Source of the DNA: Treponema sp.
GTDB lineage: Bacteria; Spirochaetota; Spirochaetia; Treponematales; Breznakiellaceae
Assembly: GCA_009786715.1 (NCBI GenBank)
Contig: WQRN01000025.1
Coordinates: forward strand, 1 to 20,568
Length of the DNA stretch: 20,568 nucleotides
Direction: 5' to 3'
Shown here: positions 6,812-14,244 of the stretch, piece after piece
Layout: every line of letters begins with the position of its first letter
Numbering within the stretch: position 1 is the stretch's first letter
The notes under the pieces: model-generated
The model's database searches: none
What the model was told of the DNA's origin: nothing
What the model saw: only the letters and a program-made list of their open reading frames with translations
Position numbers and translations under genes: made by a program

Positions 6812-8560
6812 ATGAAACGCTTTTATATTTTATTTATCGCATTATTTACCGCTCTTCCTTTCGGTATTTTCGCTCAGCAAGGAGCGGCTGCATTACGTGA
6901 CTATGTAGGCTTAATCAATCAAACCTATCATCCCGGCATGGTAGCGTATTTTGAAAACGCGAAAAATGAATACGAAAAACAGGGAGAATCTGAAAGCGTT
7001 AAAATCATAGACCTCATTCTAAGAGGCGCGTTTGGATCCGGTTTCCTTTACGCGGATCGCGGCAATTATTATATTATTACAAATAACCATGTTGTCGCAC
7101 AGGCGCATACTGTTTCAATTACATTTGAACGTGCGGATGAAACAAAAATAAGAATTGATAATCTTAAAATTATCGCAACTGATGAAGCCGCGGATCTTGC
7201 CCTTCTCGCGTTTCCTGCCGGACAAAGACCTCCTGTTACACAGGGGCTTACCCTTCTTACAAGAACCGTAGAAGAAGGCGAAGACGCTTTTTCCGCCGGA
7301 TTTCCCGGATTGGGAATGACTCCCATCTGGCAGTTCGGACGCGGTATGATATCCAACGCTTCCGTAAGGTTTCCGAAAAGTTTCGATGATAATACCATGT
7401 TAGGACCTTATATCCAGCATACGGCGCAGGTAGACAGCGGAAACTCAGGAGGTCCTCTTTTGGTGCCTCTTAGAAACGCTCCTTCGGGTTACGCTGTAGC
7501 CGGCGTTAACACCCTAAGCGGAACAGGAAGACAAGCCGCAAACTATTCGGTTCCTGTAGCTACTCTTCAGACTTTTATAAATAACGCTCTTAATCCAAGA
7601 CCTGCAACATACAGAGCGGCCCTTGACGAACGCGTTAATAAATTCATACAGGGTTTAGGCGCCAATCAGGCTGTTTTTACTCATATAAACGACTTTCTTT
7701 CGACAGTATGCGTAGGTGAAAATATCGAATACGCGTTTGAGGAAATGCGCACTAAAGCGTCCAGATCTGTTATTCGCACATTTATAGAGCGCAGCCGCGA
7801 AAGTATAATCGGCGCTATGGGACTTGCCGTCGCGTGGACAATTGAAAGCAGCCTTAGAGGTTCCGGCGTAATTAGAGCCGAAGTAAAAGATGTAATAGGA
7901 GAGGGAGAGGAATATACAGTTATATTTTCAATAAGCGGCAAAGACGTATCCTCTGTCTGGATCCGCGAATACGGAAACTGGCGCATTAAAAGTTTCGGAA
8001 CAATAGCCTCAGGAGATCAAACTCTTATTCAAAAAAGAGAGAAAGAAAGAATAACCGCGGCAGGTCTTATAGTTGATCCCGGTTTTTCAATTGAAGCCGG
8101 AGTCGCGTTATGCTTTGACAGAGCTCCTGCGGCCTTATACGCTTCTATTTTTATATCGTATGTCGCTGTTAATATATTCTGGGCGCCTGAAAATTTCTTT
8201 AACGTAGGGTTTGGCTACAGTTTAAATATTCCTGTTCCTATCGGAGAATTTGGGTTAATTCCCAGTTTCAAACTTGGCCTCAGTTATACAGTACATGAGT
8301 ACTACGGCATAAACAAAGATGATCCTTCAAATTACCCCAGTTATAATTATTATGATGATACCGACACCTTTGGAGACATATTTAATGGTTTAGGCGTTTT
8401 TGTCCAAGCAGGACTTAAGTTTACAACATCTTATGTTCCGGGTCTTTTTGCGGGAGTCGCCTTTCATTATAACGCGATCCTCAGCGATTTAATCGGAGTT
8501 TCTAATAAAACAAATCTTTTTAACACCGCGGTAATGTTTTCCGTAGGCTACTCATATTAG
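6812..8560 (+). CDS. Exported trypsin-like serine protease with C-terminal barrel-like domain
   Basis: The 582 residues begin with a signal peptide (1-21, cleavage after IFA). A chymotrypsin/HtrA-type protease domain follows with a complete triad: His93 in TNNHVV, Asp128 in EAADLALL and Ser212 in GNSGGPL. There is no PDZ domain. Residues about 250-420 are a mixed helical and strand region that ends in a small beta module. From about residue 424 to the end, alternating aromatic and small residues form strand-like repeats (GVALCFD, YASIFISY, FNVGFGYSL, FKLGLSY and VFVQAGLKF), closing with VMFSVGYSY. A terminal aromatic residue is typical of outer-membrane barrels. The likely arrangement is a periplasmic or surface protease tethered by a barrel. 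The protease call is firm; the barrel is inferred from pattern only. Confidence 0.85.
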   Translation: MKRFYILFIALFTALPFGIFAQQGAAALRDYVGLINQTYHPGMVAYFENAKNEYEKQGESESVKIIDLILRGAFGSGFLYADRGNYYIITNNHVVAQAHTVSITFERADETKIRIDNLKIIATDEAADLALLAFPAGQRPPVTQGLTLLTRTVEEGEDAFSAGFPGLGMTPIWQFGRGMISNASVRFPKSFDDNTMLGPYIQHTAQVDSGNSGGPLLVPLRNAPSGYAVAGVNTLSGTGRQAANYSVPVATLQTFINNALNPRPATYRAALDERVNKFIQGLGANQAVFTHINDFLSTVCVGENIEYAFEEMRTKASRSVIRTFIERSRESIIGAMGLAVAWTIESSLRGSGVIRAEVKDVIGEGEEYTVIFSISGKDVSSVWIREYGNWRIKSFGTIASGDQTLIQKREKERITAAGLIVDPGFSIEAGVALCFDRAPAALYASIFISYVAVNIFWAPENFFNVGFGYSLNIPVPIGEFGLIPSFKLGLSYTVHEYYGINKDDPSNYPSYNYYDDTDTFGDIFNGLGVFVQAGLKFTTSYVPGLFAGVAFHYNAILSDLIGVSNKTNLFNTAVMFSVGYSY

Positions 8561-8573
8561 AATTTATTATTTC

Positions 8574-8604
8574 AAAAAGACCGGCTGCTGCCGGTCTTTT
8601 TTTT
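8574..8604. terminator. Bidirectional intrinsic terminator
   Basis: A 12-bp perfect stem (8574-8585 with 8590-8601) around a TGCT loop has a GC-rich core flanked by A and T runs, so it gives a poly-U tail in both directions. It sits between the convergent protease and mfd genes; its right end reaches the mfd stop codon. Confidence 0.92.
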
Positions 8605-11600
8605 AGGCTAAAGACGACAATTTTTCCCGTAAAAACTCGCTCTTTTCTTTCAAGCCGATACTTCCTGCCGCAAGAAGAAGCACATTCGGCTTTTTAGGAT
8701 CAAGTTTCACCTTGCCGTTAGATTCCTGCATTAGCCTTACAAGTCTTTCAACTTTTACGCGCGCAACTTTTGCGAATTCAATTCTTACAATGCCGGATCT
8801 TTCCTTAAGCGAAGATACCGCAAGCAGGCGGCATATTATTCTAATCTCCGCGAGGGAAAGCAAAGAAGCGGCTTCATCCGGAAGAGGGCCGAATCTGTCA
8901 ATTAATTCAGAGTAAACTTTCTCCAAGTCATCTTTTTCTCTTATAGCGGCAATCATTTTATAAACTTCCATTTTTTCCTGTGCGGAGTCAATGTAAGTAT
9001 CTGGAATAAAACCCGAATATTCGAGCTCTAAGAGCGGTTCTGTTTCTGCCTCATAATTGGAATCTTCAAGGCGTCTTACGGCTTCATCCAGCAATTTAAT
9101 GTAAAGATCAAAACCAACAGAATAAATATCCCCGGACTGCTCTCTTCCAAGCAGGTTCCCGGCTCCGCGTATTTCCATATCCTTCATGGCAATCTTAAAA
9201 CCTGAACCAAGTTCCGTAAAATCTGAAATTGTCTGAAGTCTTTTCATCGCGATTTCAGTAAGCGATTTTTGTTCCGGGTAAAAAAGATACGCGTAAGCTA
9301 CGCGATCCGATCTTCCTACCCTTCCTCTTAACTGGTATAACTGCGAAACGCCGTACATATCCGCGCGATCGATTATTATCGTATTAACATTTGGAATATC
9401 TATTCCGTTTTCTATAATTGTAGTGGATACTAAAACATGAAAACCGCCGTGGATAAAACGGCGCATAACATCTTCAAGATCCTGCGCGTCCATCTGGCCG
9501 TGCGCTGTTTCTATCAGCATTTCCGGGACAAGGCGCTCAAGCTTAAGCCTTGTATCGCGTAATGTGTCAATTCTATTGTGAAGAAAAAAAACCTGTCCTC
9601 CTCTTTCCGCTTCGCGCCTTATCGCCTGCGCGATTAAAAAATCATCATATTCGTCCACAAATGTTTCGATTGGGTGCCTTCCCGGAGGAGCTGTTGCCAA
9701 AAGGCTCATATCGCGTATTTTTACAAGGCTCATATGAAGCGTGCGCGGAATCGGCGTCGCGGAAAGCGTAAGACAGTCTACGTTTGTTTTTAATTCTTTA
9801 AGACGTTCCTTATCCTTCACGCCGAAACGCTGCTCTTCGTCTATTACAATAAGCCCTAGGTTTTTAAATATTACATCTTTTTGAATAATGCGGTGCGTGC
9901 CGATTAATAAATCAATTTCGCCTTTTTTTAACTGTTCAAGAATTATACGCGTTTTTTTTCTGTCCACAAAACGCGAGAGCATGGCGACATTCACAGGAAA
10001 ACGCGAAAATCTTTCCATAAAATTTTCATAGTGCTGTTCCGCCAGAATCGTTGTAGGCGCCAAAAACGCGACTTGTCTGCCTCCCATAACAGCTTTAAAA
10101 CACGCTCTGAGAGCGACTTCCGTTTTCCCGTAACCGACGTCTCCGCAGACAAGCCTGTCCATTGGAGAGGAACTTTCCATATCGTTTTTTATTTCCTGAA
10201 TGCAGTTTAATTGATCTTCCGTTTCCTCAAACGGGAAGGCGGCTTCGAACATTGTCTGCCATTCTGTGTCAATTGGAAACGCGAACCCTTGAGCCTGTTT
10301 TCGTTTTGAATACAACTCTATTAATTTTTCCGCGATATCTTCTACAGATTTTTTTACCTTTCCTTTCCTGTTTTCCCAGCTCTTGGATCCCAGGGTATCA
10401 AGCCGCGGCGGCTGCCCTTCATTTCCAATGTAACGCTGTACAAGATTTAACTGTTCAACAGGCACAAATACAGTTTCTTCGCCGGCGTATTCAATTTTAA
10501 TGTAGTCTCTCTCGTTATCAAGAGCGTTAAGGCGCTCAATCCCCTTAAAAAGACCGATACCGTGATTTACATGAACAATATAATCGCCGGGGGTTATTTC
10601 AACAAATGTATCAATCGGCCTTGATCTTGCAGTTTTAAGCGAATGCGGCGCTCTTTTCCTTCTGCCGAAAATTTCATTTTCCTGCACAAGCATAAACTTG
10701 ATATCAGGAAGCGAAAAACCTGCTGTTAGAGGATTTGCCGTAATTGAAAGCCTGTTATCTGACGCCTTGCGTGAACCGTCTTTTGCGGCTGACTGCTTGT
10801 CCGGTTCCAGGATCATTTTAATTCTGTCTGCCTGTACTTCCGACTCCGCCGCGACTGTAATATTCCAGCCTCCGCAAAGCAAAGACGCAAACTCTTCTTT
10901 TAAATAATTAATGTTGCCGAAAAAACTGCGAGCAGGTTCGCAGGGAAGTTCAAAAAAAGAAACTCCCTCTTTAGCGGCTGTTTTAATCGATCTTAACGAA
11001 ACAATCCTTGCGGATTTTTTTAAATAAGCGTTTAATAAATCATTAAAATTTAAAAGAAGGCGCTCAGGCAGCGGATATTCGCATTTATCTCTTATTGAAC
11101 GGGAATATAATCCTTGATATTCGCGGATTAAACTTTCATGAGTGTTTTCAAGTCTTTCCCTGTCGAGCAATACCAATGTTTTATTTGAAGAAGTAAGAGC
11201 GTATTCTATCAGGCTTCCCTGTTTCTCAAAAGCAAGGGGAAAAAACATCTCTTCGCCCTTTACATAGCGGCGCAAATAAAGCTCTTCGATAACCGCTTTG
11301 CCGCCGTCCGAGAATTCCCTGCACGATGAAAGTTTTTTTTCAAGCGTTTTAATCCGCTCGTCTGTCCAGACAACTTCTTTCATCGGACGGATAACAAGTT
11401 CTTTTAATTTTTCGCTTCCTGTATTTTGCATAACAGGATCAAAATATTTTATGCTCTCTACCGTGTCAAAATCGAAAAGCACTCTTTGCGCCTGCTCATC
11501 GCCGCCCATAAAAATATCCAGTACCTCTCCGCGAAGAGCAAACTCGCCGTGAACCGTAACGCGCGGCACCCTTGTATAACCGTATGAAACAAGCGTTTTC

Positions 11601-12067
11601 GCAAGCGATACCGTATCTATTTTTCCTTTTGGCCTTAATGTAATAAAAAGCGATTTTAAATATTCTGCAGGCGGCATCGGAGACAGAAGCGCTCTTTGCG
11701 GGATTATCACAATACCGATATGATCTTCCAAATCGCTTAACGCTTTTACCCTTTCGCCGAAAACAGCCGCCTGCGGCGTAAGTTCCCTGTAGAGCGTACT
11801 TCCCCACCACGGGAATTTTATACATGATATGCCTGAGTGAGCCAAATCCAGCATTAAACTGTCCGCCGTATCCTCATGCGGAACAATTACAAAGATTTGA
11901 CCTCCTGATAATTTAAAAATTTGCGCTATAATAAGAGAATTGAGGGAGCCTTCGCTTCCTTCGATTTCTACGGGAAATTCGGCGTTTTTTACAGCCAAAA
12001 ACATGTCAGAAACGGAAGGAGAATCGTTGATTTTCCGCAAAATATCAGGAAATGATAAGGTATTCAT
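8603..12067 (-). CDS. mfd: Mfd, transcription-repair coupling factor
   Basis: Mfd is a DNA translocase that removes RNA polymerase stalled at lesions and recruits UvrA. The 1154 residues match the full-length family. The N-terminal UvrB-like module spans roughly residues 1-330. The RNA-polymerase interaction domain begins around 485 (GDYIVHVNHGIGLFKG), and the RecG-like motor has Walker A GYGKT (645-649), the DEEQRFG box from Asp743, and SATPIPRTLHMS. The later QLRGRVGRS motif and the C-terminal TRCF domain are also present. All motor motifs look intact. The ATG at 12067 has no strong Shine-Dalgarno; a TATACT -10-like box lies at 12088-12093. The gene ends in the shared terminator with the protease gene. 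Confidence 0.96.
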   Translation of the reverse strand: MNTLSFPDILRKINDSPSVSDMFLAVKNAEFPVEIEGSEGSLNSLIIAQIFKLSGGQIFVIVPHEDTADSLMLDLAHSGISCIKFPWWGSTLYRELTPQAAVFGERVKALSDLEDHIGIVIIPQRALLSPMPPAEYLKSLFITLRPKGKIDTVSLAKTLVSYGYTRVPRVTVHGEFALRGEVLDIFMGGDEQAQRVLFDFDTVESIKYFDPVMQNTGSEKLKELVIRPMKEVVWTDERIKTLEKKLSSCREFSDGGKAVIEELYLRRYVKGEEMFFPLAFEKQGSLIEYALTSSNKTLVLLDRERLENTHESLIREYQGLYSRSIRDKCEYPLPERLLLNFNDLLNAYLKKSARIVSLRSIKTAAKEGVSFFELPCEPARSFFGNINYLKEEFASLLCGGWNITVAAESEVQADRIKMILEPDKQSAAKDGSRKASDNRLSITANPLTAGFSLPDIKFMLVQENEIFGRRKRAPHSLKTARSRPIDTFVEITPGDYIVHVNHGIGLFKGIERLNALDNERDYIKIEYAGEETVFVPVEQLNLVQRYIGNEGQPPRLDTLGSKSWENRKGKVKKSVEDIAEKLIELYSKRKQAQGFAFPIDTEWQTMFEAAFPFEETEDQLNCIQEIKNDMESSSPMDRLVCGDVGYGKTEVALRACFKAVMGGRQVAFLAPTTILAEQHYENFMERFSRFPVNVAMLSRFVDRKKTRIILEQLKKGEIDLLIGTHRIIQKDVIFKNLGLIVIDEEQRFGVKDKERLKELKTNVDCLTLSATPIPRTLHMSLVKIRDMSLLATAPPGRHPIETFVDEYDDFLIAQAIRREAERGGQVFFLHNRIDTLRDTRLKLERLVPEMLIETAHGQMDAQDLEDVMRRFIHGGFHVLVSTTIIENGIDIPNVNTIIIDRADMYGVSQLYQLRGRVGRSDRVAYAYLFYPEQKSLTEIAMKRLQTISDFTELGSGFKIAMKDMEIRGAGNLLGREQSGDIYSVGFDLYIKLLDEAVRRLEDSNYEAETEPLLELEYSGFIPDTYIDSAQEKMEVYKMIAAIREKDDLEKVYSELIDRFGPLPDEAASLLSLAEIRIICRLLAVSSLKERSGIVRIEFAKVARVKVERLVRLMQESNGKVKLDPKKPNVLLLAAGSIGLKEKSEFLREKLSSLA

Positions 12068-12098
12068 GTGTTTCTACCGATTACTATAGTATAGAAGT

Positions 12099-12115
12099 GT
12101 GTTCATTGTGAACAC
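12099..12115. promoter_or_regulatory. Perfect 17-bp palindrome, candidate operator
   Basis: GTGTTCATTGTGAACAC has two perfect 7-base arms around TTG. It lies in the 65-base gap between divergent mfd and the exported-protein gene. It overlaps the region where the -35 of mfd should be (relative to TATACT 12088-12093) and lies just downstream of a plus-strand TATAGT (12085-12090). A regulator bound here could control both genes. A small RNA hairpin in the plus-strand leader is the alternative. I do not recognise the motif as a known operator. Confidence 0.5.
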
Positions 12116-12132
12116 CCATAGAGGGAGTGAAA

Positions 12133-13122
12133 ATGAAAAATTTAGCAAGGTTTTTAGCGTGTATTCTTCTTGTTTTTGCGTGCCTGCCTTATTTGTACTC
12201 TGCGGAAGCGGCGGACGGGAGAGTAGAATTTAACATTCGTTTTTTTGACAGGCGGATTTATTATGTTGAATCCGATCCCATTTTTATACAAATCACCATC
12301 ACCAATAACAGTCCTTCCCCCTACCGTTTTAAACTCGCGGACGATCGGGCTTTTTCGGTCGATTTTGATATAAGGTCTATGGCAAACAGATCTCTTCCAA
12401 TGGCGGATTCCCTGCTTCGCAAGAGAACGCAAAACAGCCAGGTTTTTTTCCGTGAAATCGCCATTGAAAGCGGCGAGTCATTTTCGTTTGTCGAAGATAT
12501 CAGAAACTACGTGAGTTTCAGCCAGAGCGGCTCTTTCAGAATACGCGCCAGAGTTTACCCTGAGCTGTTTAAATCGAGCATTTCAGGGATTCAATCCTTC
12601 TCTCTAGAATCCAACTATTTAAGCCTCAATCTTCGTCCTGCCGTTATTCAGGGTCAGGACGGACTGCCAGTTGAGATGGACATCGCTACAGGCGCTGTTC
12701 TGGTGCGCCAGAATCTTCCCCCCGACGAAGTCGTTTCATATATGCTTATAAGCCGCCAGCAATCCCAATGGGAAAGATTTTTCCTGTACCTTGATGTTGA
12801 ATCCATGCTGAGAAGGGACGCTCTTCAAAGCCGAAGATACAATCTTGAGAACGAAGAAGGCCGCAGACGGATGATTGCCGATTACAGAAAGAACCTTCAG
12901 AACTCTGTTATTGACGGCGATATCGTTATGACTCCCACTACTTTTGAAATTTTAAGAACAGAATATAATAATAACGAAGGCACAGTCACTGTAATGCAGA
13001 AGTACAGGATGATCAACTTTACAGAATTAAGACTTTACAGATATTTCCTGGAAAAACAGGACAATTTCTGGGCAATTGTAAATTACTCGGTTCAGGGTAT
13101 GGGAACCGAGGGCAATGATTGA
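12133..13122 (+). CDS. Exported protein of unknown function beside mfd
   Basis: This 329-residue protein has a signal peptide (to about residue 27, ending SAEAA) and no convincing lipobox. The N-terminal part is strand-rich: VEFNIRFFDRRIYYVESDPIFIQITITNNS and the following segments alternate like an Ig-like or BsuPI-like beta-sandwich. Residues from about 205 on contain two Arg-rich helices (SMLRRDALQSRRYNLENEEGR) and a final strand pair. The ATG at 12133 was preferred to the GTG at 12127 because GGAG at 12124-12127 is the ribosome binding site and overlaps that GTG. I do not recognise a family, though it has the look of a conserved spirochaetal envelope protein. Confidence 0.8.
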   Translation: MKNLARFLACILLVFACLPYLYSAEAADGRVEFNIRFFDRRIYYVESDPIFIQITITNNSPSPYRFKLADDRAFSVDFDIRSMANRSLPMADSLLRKRTQNSQVFFREIAIESGESFSFVEDIRNYVSFSQSGSFRIRARVYPELFKSSISGIQSFSLESNYLSLNLRPAVIQGQDGLPVEMDIATGAVLVRQNLPPDEVVSYMLISRQQSQWERFFLYLDVESMLRRDALQSRRYNLENEEGRRRMIADYRKNLQNSVIDGDIVMTPTTFEILRTEYNNNEGTVTVMQKYRMINFTELRLYRYFLEKQDNFWAIVNYSVQGMGTEGND

Positions 13123-13147
13123 CATTTGAAATATTTTAATATAGGAT
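13119..13147 (+). promoter_or_regulatory. Possible promoter overlapping a stop codon
   Basis: TTGACA (13119-13124) includes the stop codon of the exported-protein gene. Seventeen bases on is TAGGAT (13142-13147), a four-of-six -10 match; TATAGG at 13140 is an alternative with a 15-base spacer. Transcription would start at or within a few bases of the GTG of the next gene. The -35 match is good, but the -10 choice is uncertain. Confidence 0.35.
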
Positions 13148-13153
13148 ATTCTA

Positions 13154-13540
13154 GTGAGCAAGAAAGCAATAATTATTACAGACGGTACTAAATCAATCGA
13201 GTCGCTTGCAAAGCCGATTAAACAAGCTCTTGCCGGTTTTTCTGTTAACATTTATCAAGCGGATAAATTTGCTGGAAATGATCTTTTCCCTGCCGACATT
13301 TTCTTTCTTGGCGCGGAAAATCCTAATCCTCCTTCATTTTCCTATCTTGAAGAAATGCTGGCTCATATAAATCTCGCATCCAGAAAATGCGCGGTTTTTT
13401 CCACCAGTCAAAAAGCGCTTAAATATCTTGGCGATATTTTAAAAGACAGCGAAGCGGCTCAGGGAGAAACTCTGCTTTCCCTGGACGGCGATTATCAGGA
13501 ATCTGACATAAATAAATGGGTAAAAGGGTTGTTAAAATAA
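13154..13540 (+). CDS. Small hypothetical protein, possibly flavodoxin-like
   Basis: This 128-residue soluble protein has no signal peptide or membrane segment. It starts with a buried strand (KAIIITDGT) and helix (KSIESLAKPIKQAL), then alternates strand and helix (FPADIFFLGAENP, SRKCAVFSTSQKALKYL). This alpha/beta order is reminiscent of flavodoxin, with DGTKSIES where a phosphate-binding loop would sit, but the typical Thr/Ser-rich FMN loop is missing. The start is GTG with AGGA seven bases upstream. It ends one base before the start of apt, so the two are probably co-transcribed. The fold suggestion is weak. Confidence 0.72.
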   Translation: MSKKAIIITDGTKSIESLAKPIKQALAGFSVNIYQADKFAGNDLFPADIFFLGAENPNPPSFSYLEEMLAHINLASRKCAVFSTSQKALKYLGDILKDSEAAQGETLLSLDGDYQESDINKWVKGLLK

Positions 13541-13541
13541 A

Positions 13542-14072
13542 TTGACGGCTATAAATCTGGACGACTACATAAGAAAGGTTCCCGATTTCCCAAAAAAAGG
13601 CATTTTATTTTACGATATAACAAGCATCCTCTGCGCGCCTGACGCGTTCAGATACTGCATTAAAAAAATGGCGGAGATCTACAAAGACCAGAACATTGAA
13701 GCGGTCGCCGCAATCGAAGCGCGCGGCTTTTTATTCGCTGCCGCTTACGCTTACGAAATGAACATCCCGGTAATTCCAATCCGTAAAAAGGGAAAACTCC
13801 CCGGCGTTACACTTTCCAAAAAATACGATCTTGAATACGCGCAGGCAGAAATCGAAGTCCACTGCGCGGATGTCCCAAAAGGCAAACGCGTTCTTTTAAC
13901 AGACGATTTAATCGCGACAGGCGGCACTTTAAACGCGGCTCGCTCTCTTATAATCGAAGGCGGCGCTGAAGTGCCAAGCATCTTTGGAGTCGTAGGCTTG
14001 CCTTTTCTTAATTATAAAAAAATACTTGACCCGACGCCTGTAGTAACGCTAATTGACTACCACGGCGAGTAA
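13542..14072 (+). CDS. apt: Adenine phosphoribosyltransferase
   Basis: Apt converts adenine and PRPP to AMP in purine salvage. The 176 residues match the family's length. VPDFPKKGILFYDIT (13-27) is the classical N-terminal block, ARGF (60-63) lies in the base-binding region, RKKGKLPG..YDLEY (81-99) is the flexible loop, and VLLTDDLIATGGT (117-129) is the PRPP-binding motif. The start is TTG one base after the stop of the preceding gene; no in-frame ATG or GTG exists upstream before a stop, and no close Shine-Dalgarno is seen, so translation probably relies on coupling. Confidence 0.95.
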   Translation: MTAINLDDYIRKVPDFPKKGILFYDITSILCAPDAFRYCIKKMAEIYKDQNIEAVAAIEARGFLFAAAYAYEMNIPVIPIRKKGKLPGVTLSKKYDLEYAQAEIEVHCADVPKGKRVLLTDDLIATGGTLNAARSLIIEGGAEVPSIFGVVGLPFLNYKKILDPTPVVTLIDYHGE

Positions 14073-14101
14073 TTGACCATCGGCATAATAATTGATATAT
14101 T
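14073..14101 (+). promoter_or_regulatory. Promoter of the tRNA-Glu gene
   Basis: TTGACC (14073-14078), a 17-base spacer and TATATT (14096-14101) form a near-consensus sigma-70-type promoter. The predicted start lies about five bases before the mature tRNA 5' end. The -35 begins immediately after the apt stop codon. Confidence 0.75.
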
Positions 14102-14113
14102 CATCTCAAGATA

Positions 14114-14185
14114 GGCCCCTTCGTCTATCGGTTAGGACATGAGATTCTCAATCTTAAAAGAGGGGTTCGATTCCCCTAGGGGCTA
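14114..14185 (+). tRNA. tRNA-Glu (anticodon CTC)
   Basis: The 72 bases fold as a cloverleaf. The acceptor stem pairs GGCCCCT with AGGGGCT, with a G-U pair at 1-72 and discriminator A. The D stem is as in other tRNA-Glu genes (TCGTCT..AGGAC). The anticodon stem TGAGA/TCTTA has one G-U pair, the loop TTCTCAA has anticodon CTC, and the T arm is AGGGG TTCGATT CCCCT. The 3' CCA is not encoded. It reads GAG only, so a second tRNA-Glu(TTC) must exist elsewhere. Confidence 0.95.
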
Positions 14186-14206
14186 AATGTTTCTACTTAT
14201 TACTGA

Positions 14207-14235
14207 TTGATATATTTTTTCCTATAGGTTAATAT
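14207..14235 (+). promoter_or_regulatory. Possible promoter of the kinase-like gene
   Basis: TTGATA (14207-14212) and TAATAT (14230-14235) are 17 bases apart, each matching its consensus only in part. A transcript would begin very near the ATG at 14245. No Shine-Dalgarno precedes that ATG, so the message may be leaderless or nearly so. Confidence 0.4.
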
Positions 14236-14244
14236 AAAAGCAAT

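Noticed and set aside
12127..12132. GTG as the start of the exported protein
   Set aside because: It overlaps the GGAG ribosome binding site; the ATG six bases on is better placed.
13542..13562. TTGACG at the start of apt as a -35 box
   Set aside because: It is the TTG start codon of apt itself and no -10 stands at a useful distance before any gene start.
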